In this document: in pieces, positions 7,972 to 17,786 of the stretch
Layout of the letters: each line of letters starts with the position of its first letter
How positions within the stretch are numbered: position 1 is the stretch's first letter
NCBI RefSeq assembly: GCF_014641615.1
Contig: NZ_BMIB01000001.1
Location: forward strand, 186,769 to 250,768
Direction of reading: 5' to 3'
DNA length: 64,000 nucleotides
From: Filimonas zeae
Lineage (GTDB): Bacteria; Bacteroidota; Bacteroidia; Chitinophagales; Chitinophagaceae
Program-made: the position numbers and the translations under genes
The notes under the pieces: generated by a model
The model's input: the letters and a program-made list of their open reading frames with translations, nothing else
Told to the model about the DNA's origin: nothing
The model's database searches: none

Positions 7972-8175
7972 TGGCAGAGCAGACAGGAAATCTGCTGTAA
8001 TGATTGCTTAATTACCTACTAACTGCGTTGCCGTATGAATTGTGTATTGCCATTATCTCCCTGTGTACAATTGACACTTTCGGGTACAGGTGTTATTTAC
8101 AACCTGCACTGTTATAATCAGAAGGCTTCACATGATTACCCTGCCGCTTCCATTCAATTTTAATTAAACCATAGC

Positions 8176-11100
8176 ATGCGTATGAAAAAAAGACAGCTTA
8201 TCAAAGGCTGGCCTTTGACAATGATGGCGTTTTTGCTGTTGTTGCTACTGGCCAACAAGGCCGTCTCGCAAGACAACCTGATTACCGTTAGAGGTAAAGT
8301 CAGTTCAGACACTTCCGTTTTGGAAGGAGTGAGCGTAACCCTTAAAGCAGACCCTAAAAAAGGTTCCCGTTCCGATCAGAACGGCTTTTATTCTCTGAGA
8401 GTACCCGCCAACGGTATACTGGTGTTTACCAGCGTGGGGTACGAATTACAGGAGGTACCTATTAATGGCCAGAGTACCGTAAACATAACCCTGAAGGCCA
8501 TGAATAACACATTGAATGACATTACTATTACCGGTTTTGGCGGTACCCAACGCAAGGCCAGTATGGTAAGCTCTATTACTACTGTGGATGTGAAAGAGTT
8601 AAAAGGCCCCACGGGTAACCTTACCAACATGATGGCAGGGCGTATACCAGGTATGATTTCTTTTCAGCAAAGTGGCGAGCCGGGTTTGGGAACCAATAAC
8701 TCCACCTTTTACATCCGTGGCCTTTCCACCTTTGGTACCGGTAAACAAGACCCGCTGATTCTGATTGACGGTGTGGAGTCTTCTCCCACAGATATGGCGC
8801 GGATACAGCCGGATGATATTGCAGATTTCTCGGTGTTAAAAGATGCTGCAGCTGCATCTATATACGGTGCCAGAGGTGCCAACGGCGTAGTATTAATTAA
8901 TACCCGCAGTGGTAAGGATGGTGCTGCTAAATTCAGCCTGCGTGTAGAAAACCGTGTTTCTAAAAACACACGTAATATAGAACTGACTGATAACATTACT
9001 TTTATGCGTGTGGCCAATGAAGCGGCAACCACACGTTCCCCCAACGCTATTCAACCCTATTCCCAAAACAAAATTGATCATACCATTAAAGGGGATGATC
9101 CCAACCTGTACCCTAACAATAACTGGGTTGACCGGCTGATTAAAAAACAGACCTCAAACCAGAGTTATAATCTGAACGTGAGTGGCGGCTCGCCCAAAGC
9201 GCGTTATTATGTGGCAGGTACGTACAACCAGGACAACGGTATTTTAAAAACTGATCCGGTAAACCAGTTCAGCAACAATATACGGCTGGCCAACTACTCG
9301 CTGCGTACCAATATTAATATTAATGTTACCAGCAATACCGAACTGATTATAAGAATGTACGGCCAGTTTGATGATTACCGCGGGCCTGTAGCCGGTGGTG
9401 CGGGAACGTTTAACAATGCACTGTGGAGTAACCCGGTAATGTTTCCGGCGGTATATCCTAAGTCTAAACTGCCTTATATAGAACATCCGTTGTTTGGTTC
9501 TGCACCTACCTTTTCCAATGGAGGTTTAAGCAGTACGCTGTATGTAAACCCTTATGCAGAAATGGTGAAAGGGTATAGAGTGTATAAAACCTCTAACCTG
9601 CAGCCGCAGCTGGAGCTGAAGCAGAATCTGAACTTTATTACGCCTGGTTTAAGTATGCGTGCAATGGGTTACCTGAGAAGGTATTCTTATTTTCAGGTAT
9701 CCAGGTTTTACAATCCATTCTATTACAGAGCTGTATATAATGCTGCTACGCAGGACTATAACCTGAATGTGCTGAATGATGGTTCTGCTACTTCTATTGG
9801 TACCGTGGGTACAGAATACCTGGGATATGATGAAGGAGATAATGATGATAAGGTGGTAGACTCACGCTTATGGCTGGAGGGATCTGTTAACTATAATCAC
9901 TCATTTGGGGCAATGCATCGCGTAAGTGGTATGCTTATCTCTTACATCTCTGATTATCAAACCGGTAATGCAGGCTCGGTAACCGCTTCGCTGCCACGCA
10001 GAAACCAGGGCGTTTCAGGCCGCTTTACCTATGCATACGATAACCGTTATCTGGCTGAATTTAATTTTGGTTATAACGGCTCTGAGCGTTTTGCAGGTCA
10101 TAAAAGATATGGCTTCTTTCCTTCTGCAGGCTTAGGTTACCGCATATCTGAAGAAGCATTTTTCAGACCGTTAACCAAATGGTTCACCGATCTGAAGCTG
10201 CGGGCTACCTACGGTGTAGTGGGTAATGACCAGATAGGCAACGTGAACGATCGCTTCTTTTACCTGTCGGATGTAAATATGAATGATGGCCGTTTCAGGG
10301 CCGATTTCGGACGCAATGAGGGAGCGGGTAACTACTGGCGTAACGGGGTATCTATTAACCGCTATGCCAACCCCAATATTACCTGGGAATTATCCAGACA
10401 GTTGAACCTGGGGTTAGATATAAAACTGTTTAATGATGTGGAAATTACGGTAGATGCTTACCGCCAGGTACGCTCGCAGATATTGCAGCCTAAGAGTTAT
10501 ACAGAATCGGCTTACGGACTTACCGTTACCCCTTCTTCCAACTACGGTAAAGCAGAAAGCAAGGGTGTTGATATTGCTTTGAAATATCAGAAATCCTGGA
10601 CAAAGGATTTCTGGAGTAATATACGCGGCACGTTTACCTATGCTACCAGCAAGCGTTTGGTTACGGATGAAATCAGTTATCCCACACGTCTTTCTTACTT
10701 ATCCAGCAAAGGCCACTCTATCAGCCAGAACTGGGGCTATATAGCTGAGCGTTTGTTTGTAGATAAAAAAGAGGTAGAAAACTCGCCTGTACAATTTGGC
10801 GACCGTGGATTACTGGCAGGCGATATTAAGTACCGCGATGTAAGTGGCGATGGCCAGATAAACGAAGATGACATGGTGCCTATTGGCTTGCCGCAACAGC
10901 CGGAAATTATTTACGGTTTTGGTGCCTCTATGGGATATAAAAGATTTGATTTTAGTTTTTATTTCCAGGGGTCTGCACGCAGTAGTTTCTTTATCAACCC
11001 GGAGAACGTGCAGCCCTTTTTTCAAAACGGTGGCTATGAAAACGGTTTGCTCACTGCTGTTAATAACAGCTACTACAGCCAGACCAACCCTGATTTGTAT

Positions 11101-11382
11101 GCCTTCTGGCCACGTTTAAGCACCTGGCGTGTGGAGTCTAACAACAAACGTTCTACCTGGTGGATGCGTGATGGAAGCTTTCTGCGTCTGAAGAGTATTG
11201 ATATGGGGTACACGCTTCCTGATTTCAGAAAACTGGGCCTGAAGTCGCCGCGTATCTATTTCACAGCCAACAACGTAGCCCTGTTCAGCAAGTTTAAGTT
11301 GTGGGATGTGGAAATGGGCGGAAATGGCCTGGGATACCCAATTCAGGCGGTATACAGCCTTGGTGCCCAGCTTAATTTTTAA
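8176..11382 (+). CDS. SusC-like TonB-dependent outer membrane transporter
   Basis: 1068 residues, the usual SusC length. A signal peptide (about 1-31, ending V-S-Q) is followed by a carboxypeptidase-regulatory-like domain (about 37-107: VRGKVSSD.. to ..NGFYSLRVPANG). The SusC-specific plug domain follows (about 115-250), with the signature SVLKDAAAASIYGARGANGVV. The remainder is the beta-barrel, ending in an aromatic residue (G-A-Q-L-N-F) as expected for BAM substrates. It imports oligosaccharide with its SusD-like partner, whose gene follows after 30 bases. An in-frame ATG six bases downstream is an alternative start. No N-terminal STN domain is present, so it is not coupled to a FecR-type anti-sigma factor. 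Confidence 0.96.
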   Translation: MRMKKRQLIKGWPLTMMAFLLLLLLANKAVSQDNLITVRGKVSSDTSVLEGVSVTLKADPKKGSRSDQNGFYSLRVPANGILVFTSVGYELQEVPINGQSTVNITLKAMNNTLNDITITGFGGTQRKASMVSSITTVDVKELKGPTGNLTNMMAGRIPGMISFQQSGEPGLGTNNSTFYIRGLSTFGTGKQDPLILIDGVESSPTDMARIQPDDIADFSVLKDAAAASIYGARGANGVVLINTRSGKDGAAKFSLRVENRVSKNTRNIELTDNITFMRVANEAATTRSPNAIQPYSQNKIDHTIKGDDPNLYPNNNWVDRLIKKQTSNQSYNLNVSGGSPKARYYVAGTYNQDNGILKTDPVNQFSNNIRLANYSLRTNININVTSNTELIIRMYGQFDDYRGPVAGGAGTFNNALWSNPVMFPAVYPKSKLPYIEHPLFGSAPTFSNGGLSSTLYVNPYAEMVKGYRVYKTSNLQPQLELKQNLNFITPGLSMRAMGYLRRYSYFQVSRFYNPFYYRAVYNAATQDYNLNVLNDGSATSIGTVGTEYLGYDEGDNDDKVVDSRLWLEGSVNYNHSFGAMHRVSGMLISYISDYQTGNAGSVTASLPRRNQGVSGRFTYAYDNRYLAEFNFGYNGSERFAGHKRYGFFPSAGLGYRISEEAFFRPLTKWFTDLKLRATYGVVGNDQIGNVNDRFFYLSDVNMNDGRFRADFGRNEGAGNYWRNGVSINRYANPNITWELSRQLNLGLDIKLFNDVEITVDAYRQVRSQILQPKSYTESAYGLTVTPSSNYGKAESKGVDIALKYQKSWTKDFWSNIRGTFTYATSKRLVTDEISYPTRLSYLSSKGHSISQNWGYIAERLFVDKKEVENSPVQFGDRGLLAGDIKYRDVSGDGQINEDDMVPIGLPQQPEIIYGFGASMGYKRFDFSFYFQGSARSSFFINPENVQPFFQNGGYENGLLTAVNNSYYSQTNPDLYAFWPRLSTWRVESNNKRSTWWMRDGSFLRLKSIDMGYTLPDFRKLGLKSPRIYFTANNVALFSKFKLWDVEMGGNGLGYPIQAVYSLGAQLNF

Positions 11383-11412
11383 TTGCGATTGCGAACTGTA
11401 AAATAATTGATT

Positions 11413-13377
11413 ATGCATTTTTATAAAAAGCGAAGCGGATGGTATCTGTTGCCCGCACTGCTGTGTATGCTGGCTGGTATCAGTTCCTGCAAAAAATACC
11501 TGAACGTGGTGCCGGATAACGTAGCCACCCTGGATAATGCCTTTAAGCTGCGGGTAGAGGCAGAGAAGTTTTTATTTACCTGTTACTCGTATATGCCTAA
11601 AAATGGCGATGGCTGGTATAACCCGGCAATGGCAGGGGCAGATGAAATATGGTATCCACAAACAGACCAGACTACCTGGCATGCGGCCTTCCGTATTGCG
11701 CAGGGGCAGCAGAATGTTTCTACGCCATTGTTTGATGAGTGGGCAGGTTTGCGTAAGGGAGGAAACGGTAACACCAGGTTCGACTACCAGAAAATGTGGG
11801 CAGGCATAAGAGACTGTAACACGTTTATTGAAAACATGTCTGACCTTACCAAAGTGCCGGATATTTCCAGTTCAGAAAGAGAGCGCTGGATTTCAGAAGT
11901 ACAGTTTCTGAAGGCATATTATCATTTTCATATGCTGCGGATGTATGGTCCCATTCCTCTGATTGACCAGAATATACCCATTGATGCTCCGCTGGAAAAC
12001 ACTACTGTAAAGCGTATGCCTGTAGACTCCTGTGTAAATTACATTGCTGCGTTGCTGGATAAGTCAATAACAAATCTGCCCGATCGTATAGTGAACCAGA
12101 ACACCGAAATGGGGCGTGCTACCAAAAGCATAGTGCTGGCATTAAAGGCACGTTTGCTGGTAATGGCGGCAAGCCCGTTGTTTAACGGAAACCCTGACTA
12201 TGCCGGTTTCAGAGACAGAGATGGTGTGGCCTTATTTAACGCCACTTATGTGCCAGCCAAATGGGAGCGTGCACGGGATGCCGCATGGGCGGCTATTCAG
12301 TCAGCAGAGTCCAACGGCGCTGTGTTATATACTTACCAGAACGATGTATATAAGCTGAGTGCGGAAACCAAAACACAGTTAAACATACGCAATGCGGTTA
12401 CGCAGCGTTGGAATACAGAGCACATATGGGGTAATTCGCAGATGTACTTTCCTAACGAATCGCTTTGTATGCCACCTATGGAAAGAGGTTCTAATACCGA
12501 CAGATGGGCATTGAGTGGTTTGTGGGCGCCGCCTATTAAAATAGCCAAGCTGTTTTATACCAAAAACGGCGTGCCTATTGAAGAAGACAAAACGTTAAGC
12601 TTTACCAACTACGAGCAGCTGCGCACCGCTACGCCGGCAGAAGCTTACCAGATAGAGCCGGGTTTTGTTACTGCCCGCCTGAACTTTGACCGCGAGCCGC
12701 GTTTTTATGCCGACCTGGGTTTTGATGGTGGTATCTGGTATATGAGAGATGGCAATAGCACCGGTAGTGATATCAATACCTTTTATGTAAAGGCCAAGAA
12801 TGGGGAAAAAGCTGGCTTTGGGCATTTTACCAACTGGAGCGAGACGGGTTATTTTGTGAAGAAGCTGGTAAGCTGGGAATCTACCACTGCCGGCAATGCA
12901 GCCCCCGTATGGCGCAGCTACCCATGGCCTGAAATGCGGTTGGCTGATCTGTATCTGTTGTATGCAGAAGCTTTGAATGAAGCACAGCCAGCATCGGCAC
13001 AAGCCATTGTATACATTGATAAAGTACGGCAGCGCGCAGGGTTGAAAGGGGTAGCAGAATCGTGGAGTACCTATTCTTCCAATCCGGCCAAATACACTTC
13101 GCAGGATGGGTTAAGAAGAATTATTCACCGGGAAAGAGCCATTGAGCTGGCGTTTGAAGGGCAGCGCTTCTGGGATTTACGTCGCTGGAAAGAGGCGGCA
13201 GAAGAGTTGAACAAGGATATTACCGGATGGACGATTACGGGCAAAGTAGCTGAAACGTACTATAAAGAAAGAACCGTATTCAGCCAGCAGTTTAATACCC
13301 CCAGAGATTATTTCTGGCCTATCGGAAACTTTGATACCCGCCGCAATCCCAAACTGGTAGAAAACCCCGGATGGTAA
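11413..13377 (+). CDS. SusD-like surface glycan-binding lipoprotein
   Basis: 654 residues from the ATG at 11413; the TTG two codons upstream is a weaker start. A lipoprotein signal ends in I-S-S-C with the lipidated Cys26, followed by the SusD hallmark K-K-Y-L-N-V-V-P-D-N. The TPR-like helical scaffold is visible (FLKAYYHFHMLRMYGPIPLI), as is the C-terminal RagB/SusD block (IIHRERAIELAFEGQRFWDLRRWK). It sits on the cell surface as the lid of the SusC barrel and binds the incoming glycan. The length exceeds the typical 500-600 residues, within the range of the larger RagB types. It is in an operon with the SusC-like gene and two further lipoproteins. Confidence 0.96.
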   Translation: MHFYKKRSGWYLLPALLCMLAGISSCKKYLNVVPDNVATLDNAFKLRVEAEKFLFTCYSYMPKNGDGWYNPAMAGADEIWYPQTDQTTWHAAFRIAQGQQNVSTPLFDEWAGLRKGGNGNTRFDYQKMWAGIRDCNTFIENMSDLTKVPDISSSERERWISEVQFLKAYYHFHMLRMYGPIPLIDQNIPIDAPLENTTVKRMPVDSCVNYIAALLDKSITNLPDRIVNQNTEMGRATKSIVLALKARLLVMAASPLFNGNPDYAGFRDRDGVALFNATYVPAKWERARDAAWAAIQSAESNGAVLYTYQNDVYKLSAETKTQLNIRNAVTQRWNTEHIWGNSQMYFPNESLCMPPMERGSNTDRWALSGLWAPPIKIAKLFYTKNGVPIEEDKTLSFTNYEQLRTATPAEAYQIEPGFVTARLNFDREPRFYADLGFDGGIWYMRDGNSTGSDINTFYVKAKNGEKAGFGHFTNWSETGYFVKKLVSWESTTAGNAAPVWRSYPWPEMRLADLYLLYAEALNEAQPASAQAIVYIDKVRQRAGLKGVAESWSTYSSNPAKYTSQDGLRRIIHRERAIELAFEGQRFWDLRRWKEAAEELNKDITGWTITGKVAETYYKERTVFSQQFNTPRDYFWPIGNFDTRRNPKLVENPGW

Positions 13378-13400
13378 TTGTATAAACTAAAAAAATAAGT

Positions 13401-14603
13401 ATGCGAATTATATATTCTTATATGCTGGTAACGGTTGCTTTAGCAGCCACTTTTGCCGGCTGCCGTAAAGAGGCAGACAGGCACTCGCCACAGGTAGGCA
13501 GCGGAACGGTGCCGCAAAAGGTAAGCAATGTGCAGGTGGTAAACAAGCCTGGGGGCGCTGCCATATCTTATACCATTCCTAAAGATACTGTGTTGCTTTA
13601 CGTAAAAGCCGTGTATAAACTGGGTAATGGCAAACAGGCGGAAACCAAGGCCTCTTATTTTTCCAACTCATTGCTGATTGAAGGGATAGCTGATACGCTG
13701 GAGCATGAGATAACCCTTTACTCTGTAAGCAGGAGTGAAGTACAGTCTGAGCCCACGGTGGTAAAAATAAAGCCGTTAGAGCCGCCAATACTGCGTGTGT
13801 TTAAAAGCCTGCAGGTTACCACTGCTTTTGGTGGGTTTAACCTGACTGCTTCTAACGCTACCCGCGATGACATTGTAATAAATGTACTGGGCAAAAACGT
13901 GTATGGTGAGTATGAAGTTGATATTAACAAAAGCGTATACACCAATGCAGATACTGTAATTGCCAAAATACGTGGCCTGGATACTACGGAGTACCGGTAT
14001 GGTTTTACCGTATCAGACAAGTGGGGTAACATTACGGATACTTTGTTTAAAACCTTCCGCCCGCTGTATGAAACAGAATTCAGTAAAGCCAACTTTTCGG
14101 CATTTGTGCTGCCGGGTGATGCGCCGCAGGTAACCAATGGTGCCGCTTTACCTTATGCATGGGATAACAAGCTGGGCTGGCCTAATACCAGTTTTACGCA
14201 CCAGGTAAACGGAGGTGACAAGCCACATATGATAACTTTTAACCTGGGTGCTACCGGTAAAATAAGCCGTATATGGATACGTCCTTTTCCGGAAGGCAAC
14301 CGTTACTATTACCTTACTACTATGAAGCGTTTTGAGATATATGGCTCTGCATCTCCTTCGCTGAGTGGTGAGCTGGATAACAGCTGGCACCTGCTGGGTA
14401 GTTACGAGGTAATTAAGCCATCCGGAACGCCTTATGGTACTGATAGCAATACAGACCAGGCCACTGCGGCAGCTGGTTTTAACTGGGAGGTAGATTTGAA
14501 TGCACCTAAGGTGCGATATATACGTATACGCTGCCTGGAAAACTTTGCAGGCGGTACGGCGCAGAGTATTAACGAATTATCGGTTTACGGCGATCCGCGT
14601 TAG
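13401..14603 (+). CDS. Surface lipoprotein with DUF4959, DUF5126 and DUF5000 domains
   Basis: 400 residues; lipoprotein signal with Cys21 (F-A-G-C-R-K-E). The N-terminal part (about 25-125) looks like the DUF4959 fibronectin-like domain. The middle (about 130-225, with YEVDINKSVYTNADT) looks like DUF5126, and the C-terminal part (about 230-400) like DUF5000, a discoidin/F5-8C-type sandwich with WIRPFPEG and a terminal INELSVYGDPR strand. This architecture is found next to SusCD pairs and is taken to be an extra surface glycan-binding protein. The gene begins 23 bases after the SusD-like gene in the same operon. Confidence 0.85.
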   Translation: MRIIYSYMLVTVALAATFAGCRKEADRHSPQVGSGTVPQKVSNVQVVNKPGGAAISYTIPKDTVLLYVKAVYKLGNGKQAETKASYFSNSLLIEGIADTLEHEITLYSVSRSEVQSEPTVVKIKPLEPPILRVFKSLQVTTAFGGFNLTASNATRDDIVINVLGKNVYGEYEVDINKSVYTNADTVIAKIRGLDTTEYRYGFTVSDKWGNITDTLFKTFRPLYETEFSKANFSAFVLPGDAPQVTNGAALPYAWDNKLGWPNTSFTHQVNGGDKPHMITFNLGATGKISRIWIRPFPEGNRYYYLTTMKRFEIYGSASPSLSGELDNSWHLLGSYEVIKPSGTPYGTDSNTDQATAAAGFNWEVDLNAPKVRYIRIRCLENFAGGTAQSINELSVYGDPR

Positions 14604-14634
14604 AAGCCCGATTGTTGACCATTAATGAATAGTT

Positions 14635-15828
14635 ATGAATAAAAATATTATTTACATCTGTTTGCTGACAGGCCTGCTAGCGGCCTGTTCAAAAAGCGAT
14701 GATTATAAAGAAAAGTTTATTAGCAACGGGGGAGAAATCATCTATGTGGGAAAAGTAGATTCTCTACGTATTAAATCCGGTAACAGGCGTGTGCTGGTAA
14801 ATGCGCTGATATCTCCCGATCCTAAAGTAACGTTTTGCCGTATTTACTGGGATAACAAGGCTGACTCGGTATCTGTTCCTATTGCGCATTCCGGAAAGGG
14901 AGATACGCTTAACCGTATTCTCACCGGATTACAGGAAGGGAGGCATACGTTTGAAGTAGTAACCTTTGATGCTTCAGGCAACCGCTCAGTAACAGTAACT
15001 GCCTCTGGTGCGGTGTATGGCGAAAGATATGAGGCCAGCCTTTCAAACCGTCCGGTACTGAGTGGTGAATTACTGCCCTCTGGCAATACCAGCATTGTAT
15101 GGGGTGAGTTTGATTTGTCATCCGGTGCAAGGGCCAGTGTAGTATCGTACACTAAAACAGATGGCAGCACTGCTACGGTAACAAGCCCGGTAGAACAAAT
15201 GACTACTACTTTGCCATCTTATAAATCGGGAAGTAAATACAACTACCGCACGGTGTATTTGCCGGATAGTGCCTCTATAGACACTTTTTACACTGCCTGG
15301 CAAAGTATGGGTGTAAAATTTGAAATAACCAGCCAGTATGTAAAAAATGCCGGCCCTGACTTTAAAAACTCAGCAGGTGGTAACGACCGTTGGCGTACAC
15401 CGGCAGATTGGGTTACCAACGCAGATGTGCGTAATGCCAACGGAATAGGTGGCCTGGATGCCGGCTCGTGGCTGCCTTCTGTAGCGTTAAGCATGGAAGC
15501 AGGATGGGGGCTGCCAGCCGTAAATAATGGTAAGATTTACCAGACGCTTACCTTGCCGGCTGGTAAGTATTCACTGGAAGTGTTAACGGGTGATTGCTCA
15601 GATGCAGGTGAGAAATACCTGGTAGTAGCAAAAGGAGCCGGGCTGGCAGATATTGCGCAGGTAGCTTCCGGTTCGCTGGTGTATAAGTCGCTGGTGAAGA
15701 ATACTACCAATGCTGTTAGTTTTGAGCTGACAACTGCCGGAGAAATTACCATAGGTGCACAGGCTAAACTGCCTGATACCGGCACTTTTTTCAAAATATT
15801 CAACGTAAAACTCTATAGCATGCCCTAG
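14635..15828 (+). CDS. Surface lipoprotein with DUF4998 and DUF5013 domains
   Basis: 397 residues; lipoprotein signal L-A-A-C with Cys18. The N-terminal half (about 24-220) matches the pattern of DUF4998 (GGEIIYVGKVDSLRIKSGNRR and R-I-Y-W-D-N). The C-terminal third (about 280-395) has the pattern of DUF5013, a carbohydrate-binding-like sandwich (YQTLTLPAGKYSLEV .. FKIFNVKLY). It is the last gene of the SusCD operon, 31 bases after the previous gene, and is followed by a terminator. The role is most likely surface capture of the same glycan. Confidence 0.85.
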   Translation: MNKNIIYICLLTGLLAACSKSDDYKEKFISNGGEIIYVGKVDSLRIKSGNRRVLVNALISPDPKVTFCRIYWDNKADSVSVPIAHSGKGDTLNRILTGLQEGRHTFEVVTFDASGNRSVTVTASGAVYGERYEASLSNRPVLSGELLPSGNTSIVWGEFDLSSGARASVVSYTKTDGSTATVTSPVEQMTTTLPSYKSGSKYNYRTVYLPDSASIDTFYTAWQSMGVKFEITSQYVKNAGPDFKNSAGGNDRWRTPADWVTNADVRNANGIGGLDAGSWLPSVALSMEAGWGLPAVNNGKIYQTLTLPAGKYSLEVLTGDCSDAGEKYLVVAKGAGLADIAQVASGSLVYKSLVKNTTNAVSFELTTAGEITIGAQAKLPDTGTFFKIFNVKLYSMP

Positions 15829-15856
15829 CGGAATGCTGGTTGTTTGTGTAAACAAG

Positions 15857-15880
15857 GGCCGCAGCAATGCGGCCTTTTTT
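15857..15880 (+). terminator. Terminator of the SusCD operon
   Basis: Stem GGCCGCA / TGCGGCC with a short loop and six T, 28 bases after the last stop codon. Confidence 0.9.
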
Positions 15881-15933
15881 GTAGGCCCTGCTGTTACAGA
15901 AAAATAAATTCTAAAAAAGACGCGGAAAATTTG

Positions 15934-15962
15934 TTTGATTATCAAACGCATTCCTATATTTG
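15934..15962 (+). promoter_or_regulatory. Promoter of the third tRNA-Gly
   Basis: TATATTTG at 15955-15962 with TTTG at 15934-15937 (17-base spacer) or at 15930-15933 (21-base spacer). The -7 box and the leader to 16035 are the near copy of 6244-6325. Confidence 0.8.
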
Positions 15963-16035
15963 CAACCCGATTCGCAGTAAGCCACTGATACAAAGGTGGT
16001 TAACAAAGAAAAGGAAACGAGATCTTACAGGAAAT

Positions 16036-16108
<73 letters not shown>

Positions 16109-16113
16109 CATAT

Positions 16114-16140
16114 AATCCCGCTTTAGGCGGGATTTTTTTT
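16114..16140 (+). terminator. Terminator after tRNA-Gly copy 3
   Basis: Stem AATCCCGC / GCGGGATT, loop TTTAG, then eight T. It is the same stem as in the Gly-Leu spacers of copies 1 and 2, here as a true transcript end. Confidence 0.9.
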
Positions 16141-16247
16141 GCCCCTGCACCAAAGGCTTACTGGCCGGGCCTGGTATTTTCTGTGCCGGAACAGTAACTT
16201 CCCATGGCAAGGTAATTGATGCACGTTTTACCATAAACGTACTACCT

Positions 16248-17771
16248 ATGATACGCAGAGATGGCTTTTGCAGCAGCTTGTGGCAGGCGGAAATACAACC
16301 TTATATGCCGGTAAATATTGCTGATTCCGGCATTACTTACGATGTAATTATAGTGGGCGGCGGCATTACCGGTATTACTACCGGGTTGCTGTTACAGCAG
16401 CGGGGCAAAAAATGCCTGTTGCTGGAAGCGGCTAACCTGGGCTTTGGTACCACCGGAGGCACTACTGCCCATTTAAATACCCTGTTAGATGTGCCTTATA
16501 CTACCATTAGTAAAAACTTTGGAAAAGAAGGCGCGCAGCAGGTGGCTATGTGTGTGCAGGAAGCAGTAGAATGGATAAAAAGCACCTGCAGCAGATATGC
16601 TATTGAATGCGGACTGAAGGATGCGGATGCATTTTTGTTTGCACAGCAGCCGGAGCAGGAAGAGGAACTGGAAGAGATACGTAAAGCAACCATTGAGGCA
16701 GGTGTTACTGCGGAATATACACCTCATATACCCGTACCCGTTGCTTTTACCAAAGCCTTGCAGGTAAAGGGGCAGGCGCAATTTAATCCGTTACCTTATA
16801 TATATGGCCTTGCCAAAGCGTTTGAAGCAGCAGGCGGCTGCATTGTGCAGGATTGCCGGGTTACTGCTTCGCAGGTACTGGAAACGCATGTGGAGGTAAC
16901 CACTGAAAACGGTATATTCCGTGGTGTAGATCTGGTGTATGCCACACATATACCGCCCGGTGTTAACCTGTTGCACCTGCGTTGTGTGCCTTACCGCAGT
17001 TATGCCATGGCGGTAACGCTGGAAGAGGAAGCCTATCCGGAAAACCTCGCTTACGATATGTACGATCCTTATCATTATTACCGCACACAGGAAGTAAACG
17101 GTCAGCGGTATCTGATAGCAGGTGGTGAAGACCATAAAACCGGCGAAGAGCCCAATACGCAACAATGCTTCCGCAAACTGGAAGCGCATGTGCGCAAATA
17201 TTTTAAAGTAAAGGAGGTGGCCTATGAATGGTCGTCACAATACTTTGAACCGGCAGATGGTTTGCCTTACATAGGGCATTTGCCGGGTCAGGCAGACCAT
17301 GTATATGTGGCCACCGGTTATGGTGGTAATGGAATGACGTATAGTACCGTAGCAGCTTTGCTGCTTACCCGCATGTTATTGCAGGAGAAGCCGGCAGGTG
17401 AAGTATTGTTTAACCCCAACAGAATTAAACCGGTAGCCGGTTTTACCAACTTCATCAGCCATAATGCAGATGTGGTAAAGCAGTTTATAGGTAAGCTGTT
17501 TTCTGGTACTACGCTGGAGCAACTGGCAGAACTGGCGCCGGGTGAGGCTAAAGTGGTGAAGTATGAAGATCATAAGGTGGCTTTGTATAAAAATGATGAA
17601 GGTGTTATACATGCAGTAAGCCCTTCCTGTACACATTTAAAATGTGATGTGGCGTGGAACACAGCAGAAAAGTCGTGGGATTGCCCGTGCCATGGAGCAC
17701 GTTACGATTGTGACGGGAATGTATTAACCGGTCCTGCGGATGCTCCGCTGGAAGTAATTAACTTAGCGTGA
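16248..17771 (+). CDS. FAD-dependent oxidoreductase fused to a Rieske iron-sulfur domain
   Basis: 507 residues. The N-terminal DAO-type FAD domain begins with the dinucleotide motif V-I-I-V-G-G-G-I-T-G near residue 37, followed by GFGTTGGTTAHL. The C-terminal 90 residues form a Rieske domain: C461-T-H463 and C479-P-C-H482 supply the cluster ligands. The product is soluble with no signal peptide. Proteins of this type are annotated as DAO/Rieske oxidoreductases in many bacteria, and the substrate is unknown. The upstream ATG at 16248 is kept, but the family usually starts close to the FAD motif, so Met20 is a possible alternative start. The next gene begins 15 bases later. Confidence 0.9.
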   Translation: MIRRDGFCSSLWQAEIQPYMPVNIADSGITYDVIIVGGGITGITTGLLLQQRGKKCLLLEAANLGFGTTGGTTAHLNTLLDVPYTTISKNFGKEGAQQVAMCVQEAVEWIKSTCSRYAIECGLKDADAFLFAQQPEQEEELEEIRKATIEAGVTAEYTPHIPVPVAFTKALQVKGQAQFNPLPYIYGLAKAFEAAGGCIVQDCRVTASQVLETHVEVTTENGIFRGVDLVYATHIPPGVNLLHLRCVPYRSYAMAVTLEEEAYPENLAYDMYDPYHYYRTQEVNGQRYLIAGGEDHKTGEEPNTQQCFRKLEAHVRKYFKVKEVAYEWSSQYFEPADGLPYIGHLPGQADHVYVATGYGGNGMTYSTVAALLLTRMLLQEKPAGEVLFNPNRIKPVAGFTNFISHNADVVKQFIGKLFSGTTLEQLAELAPGEAKVVKYEDHKVALYKNDEGVIHAVSPSCTHLKCDVAWNTAEKSWDCPCHGARYDCDGNVLTGPADAPLEVINLA

Positions 17772-17786
17772 TTAAAAACGATTGCC

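Noticed and set aside
16141..16247. A remnant of tRNA-Leu after the third tRNA-Gly
   Set aside because: No acceptor or T-arm sequence of tRNA-Leu could be found after the terminator, so it is either never present or fully lost.
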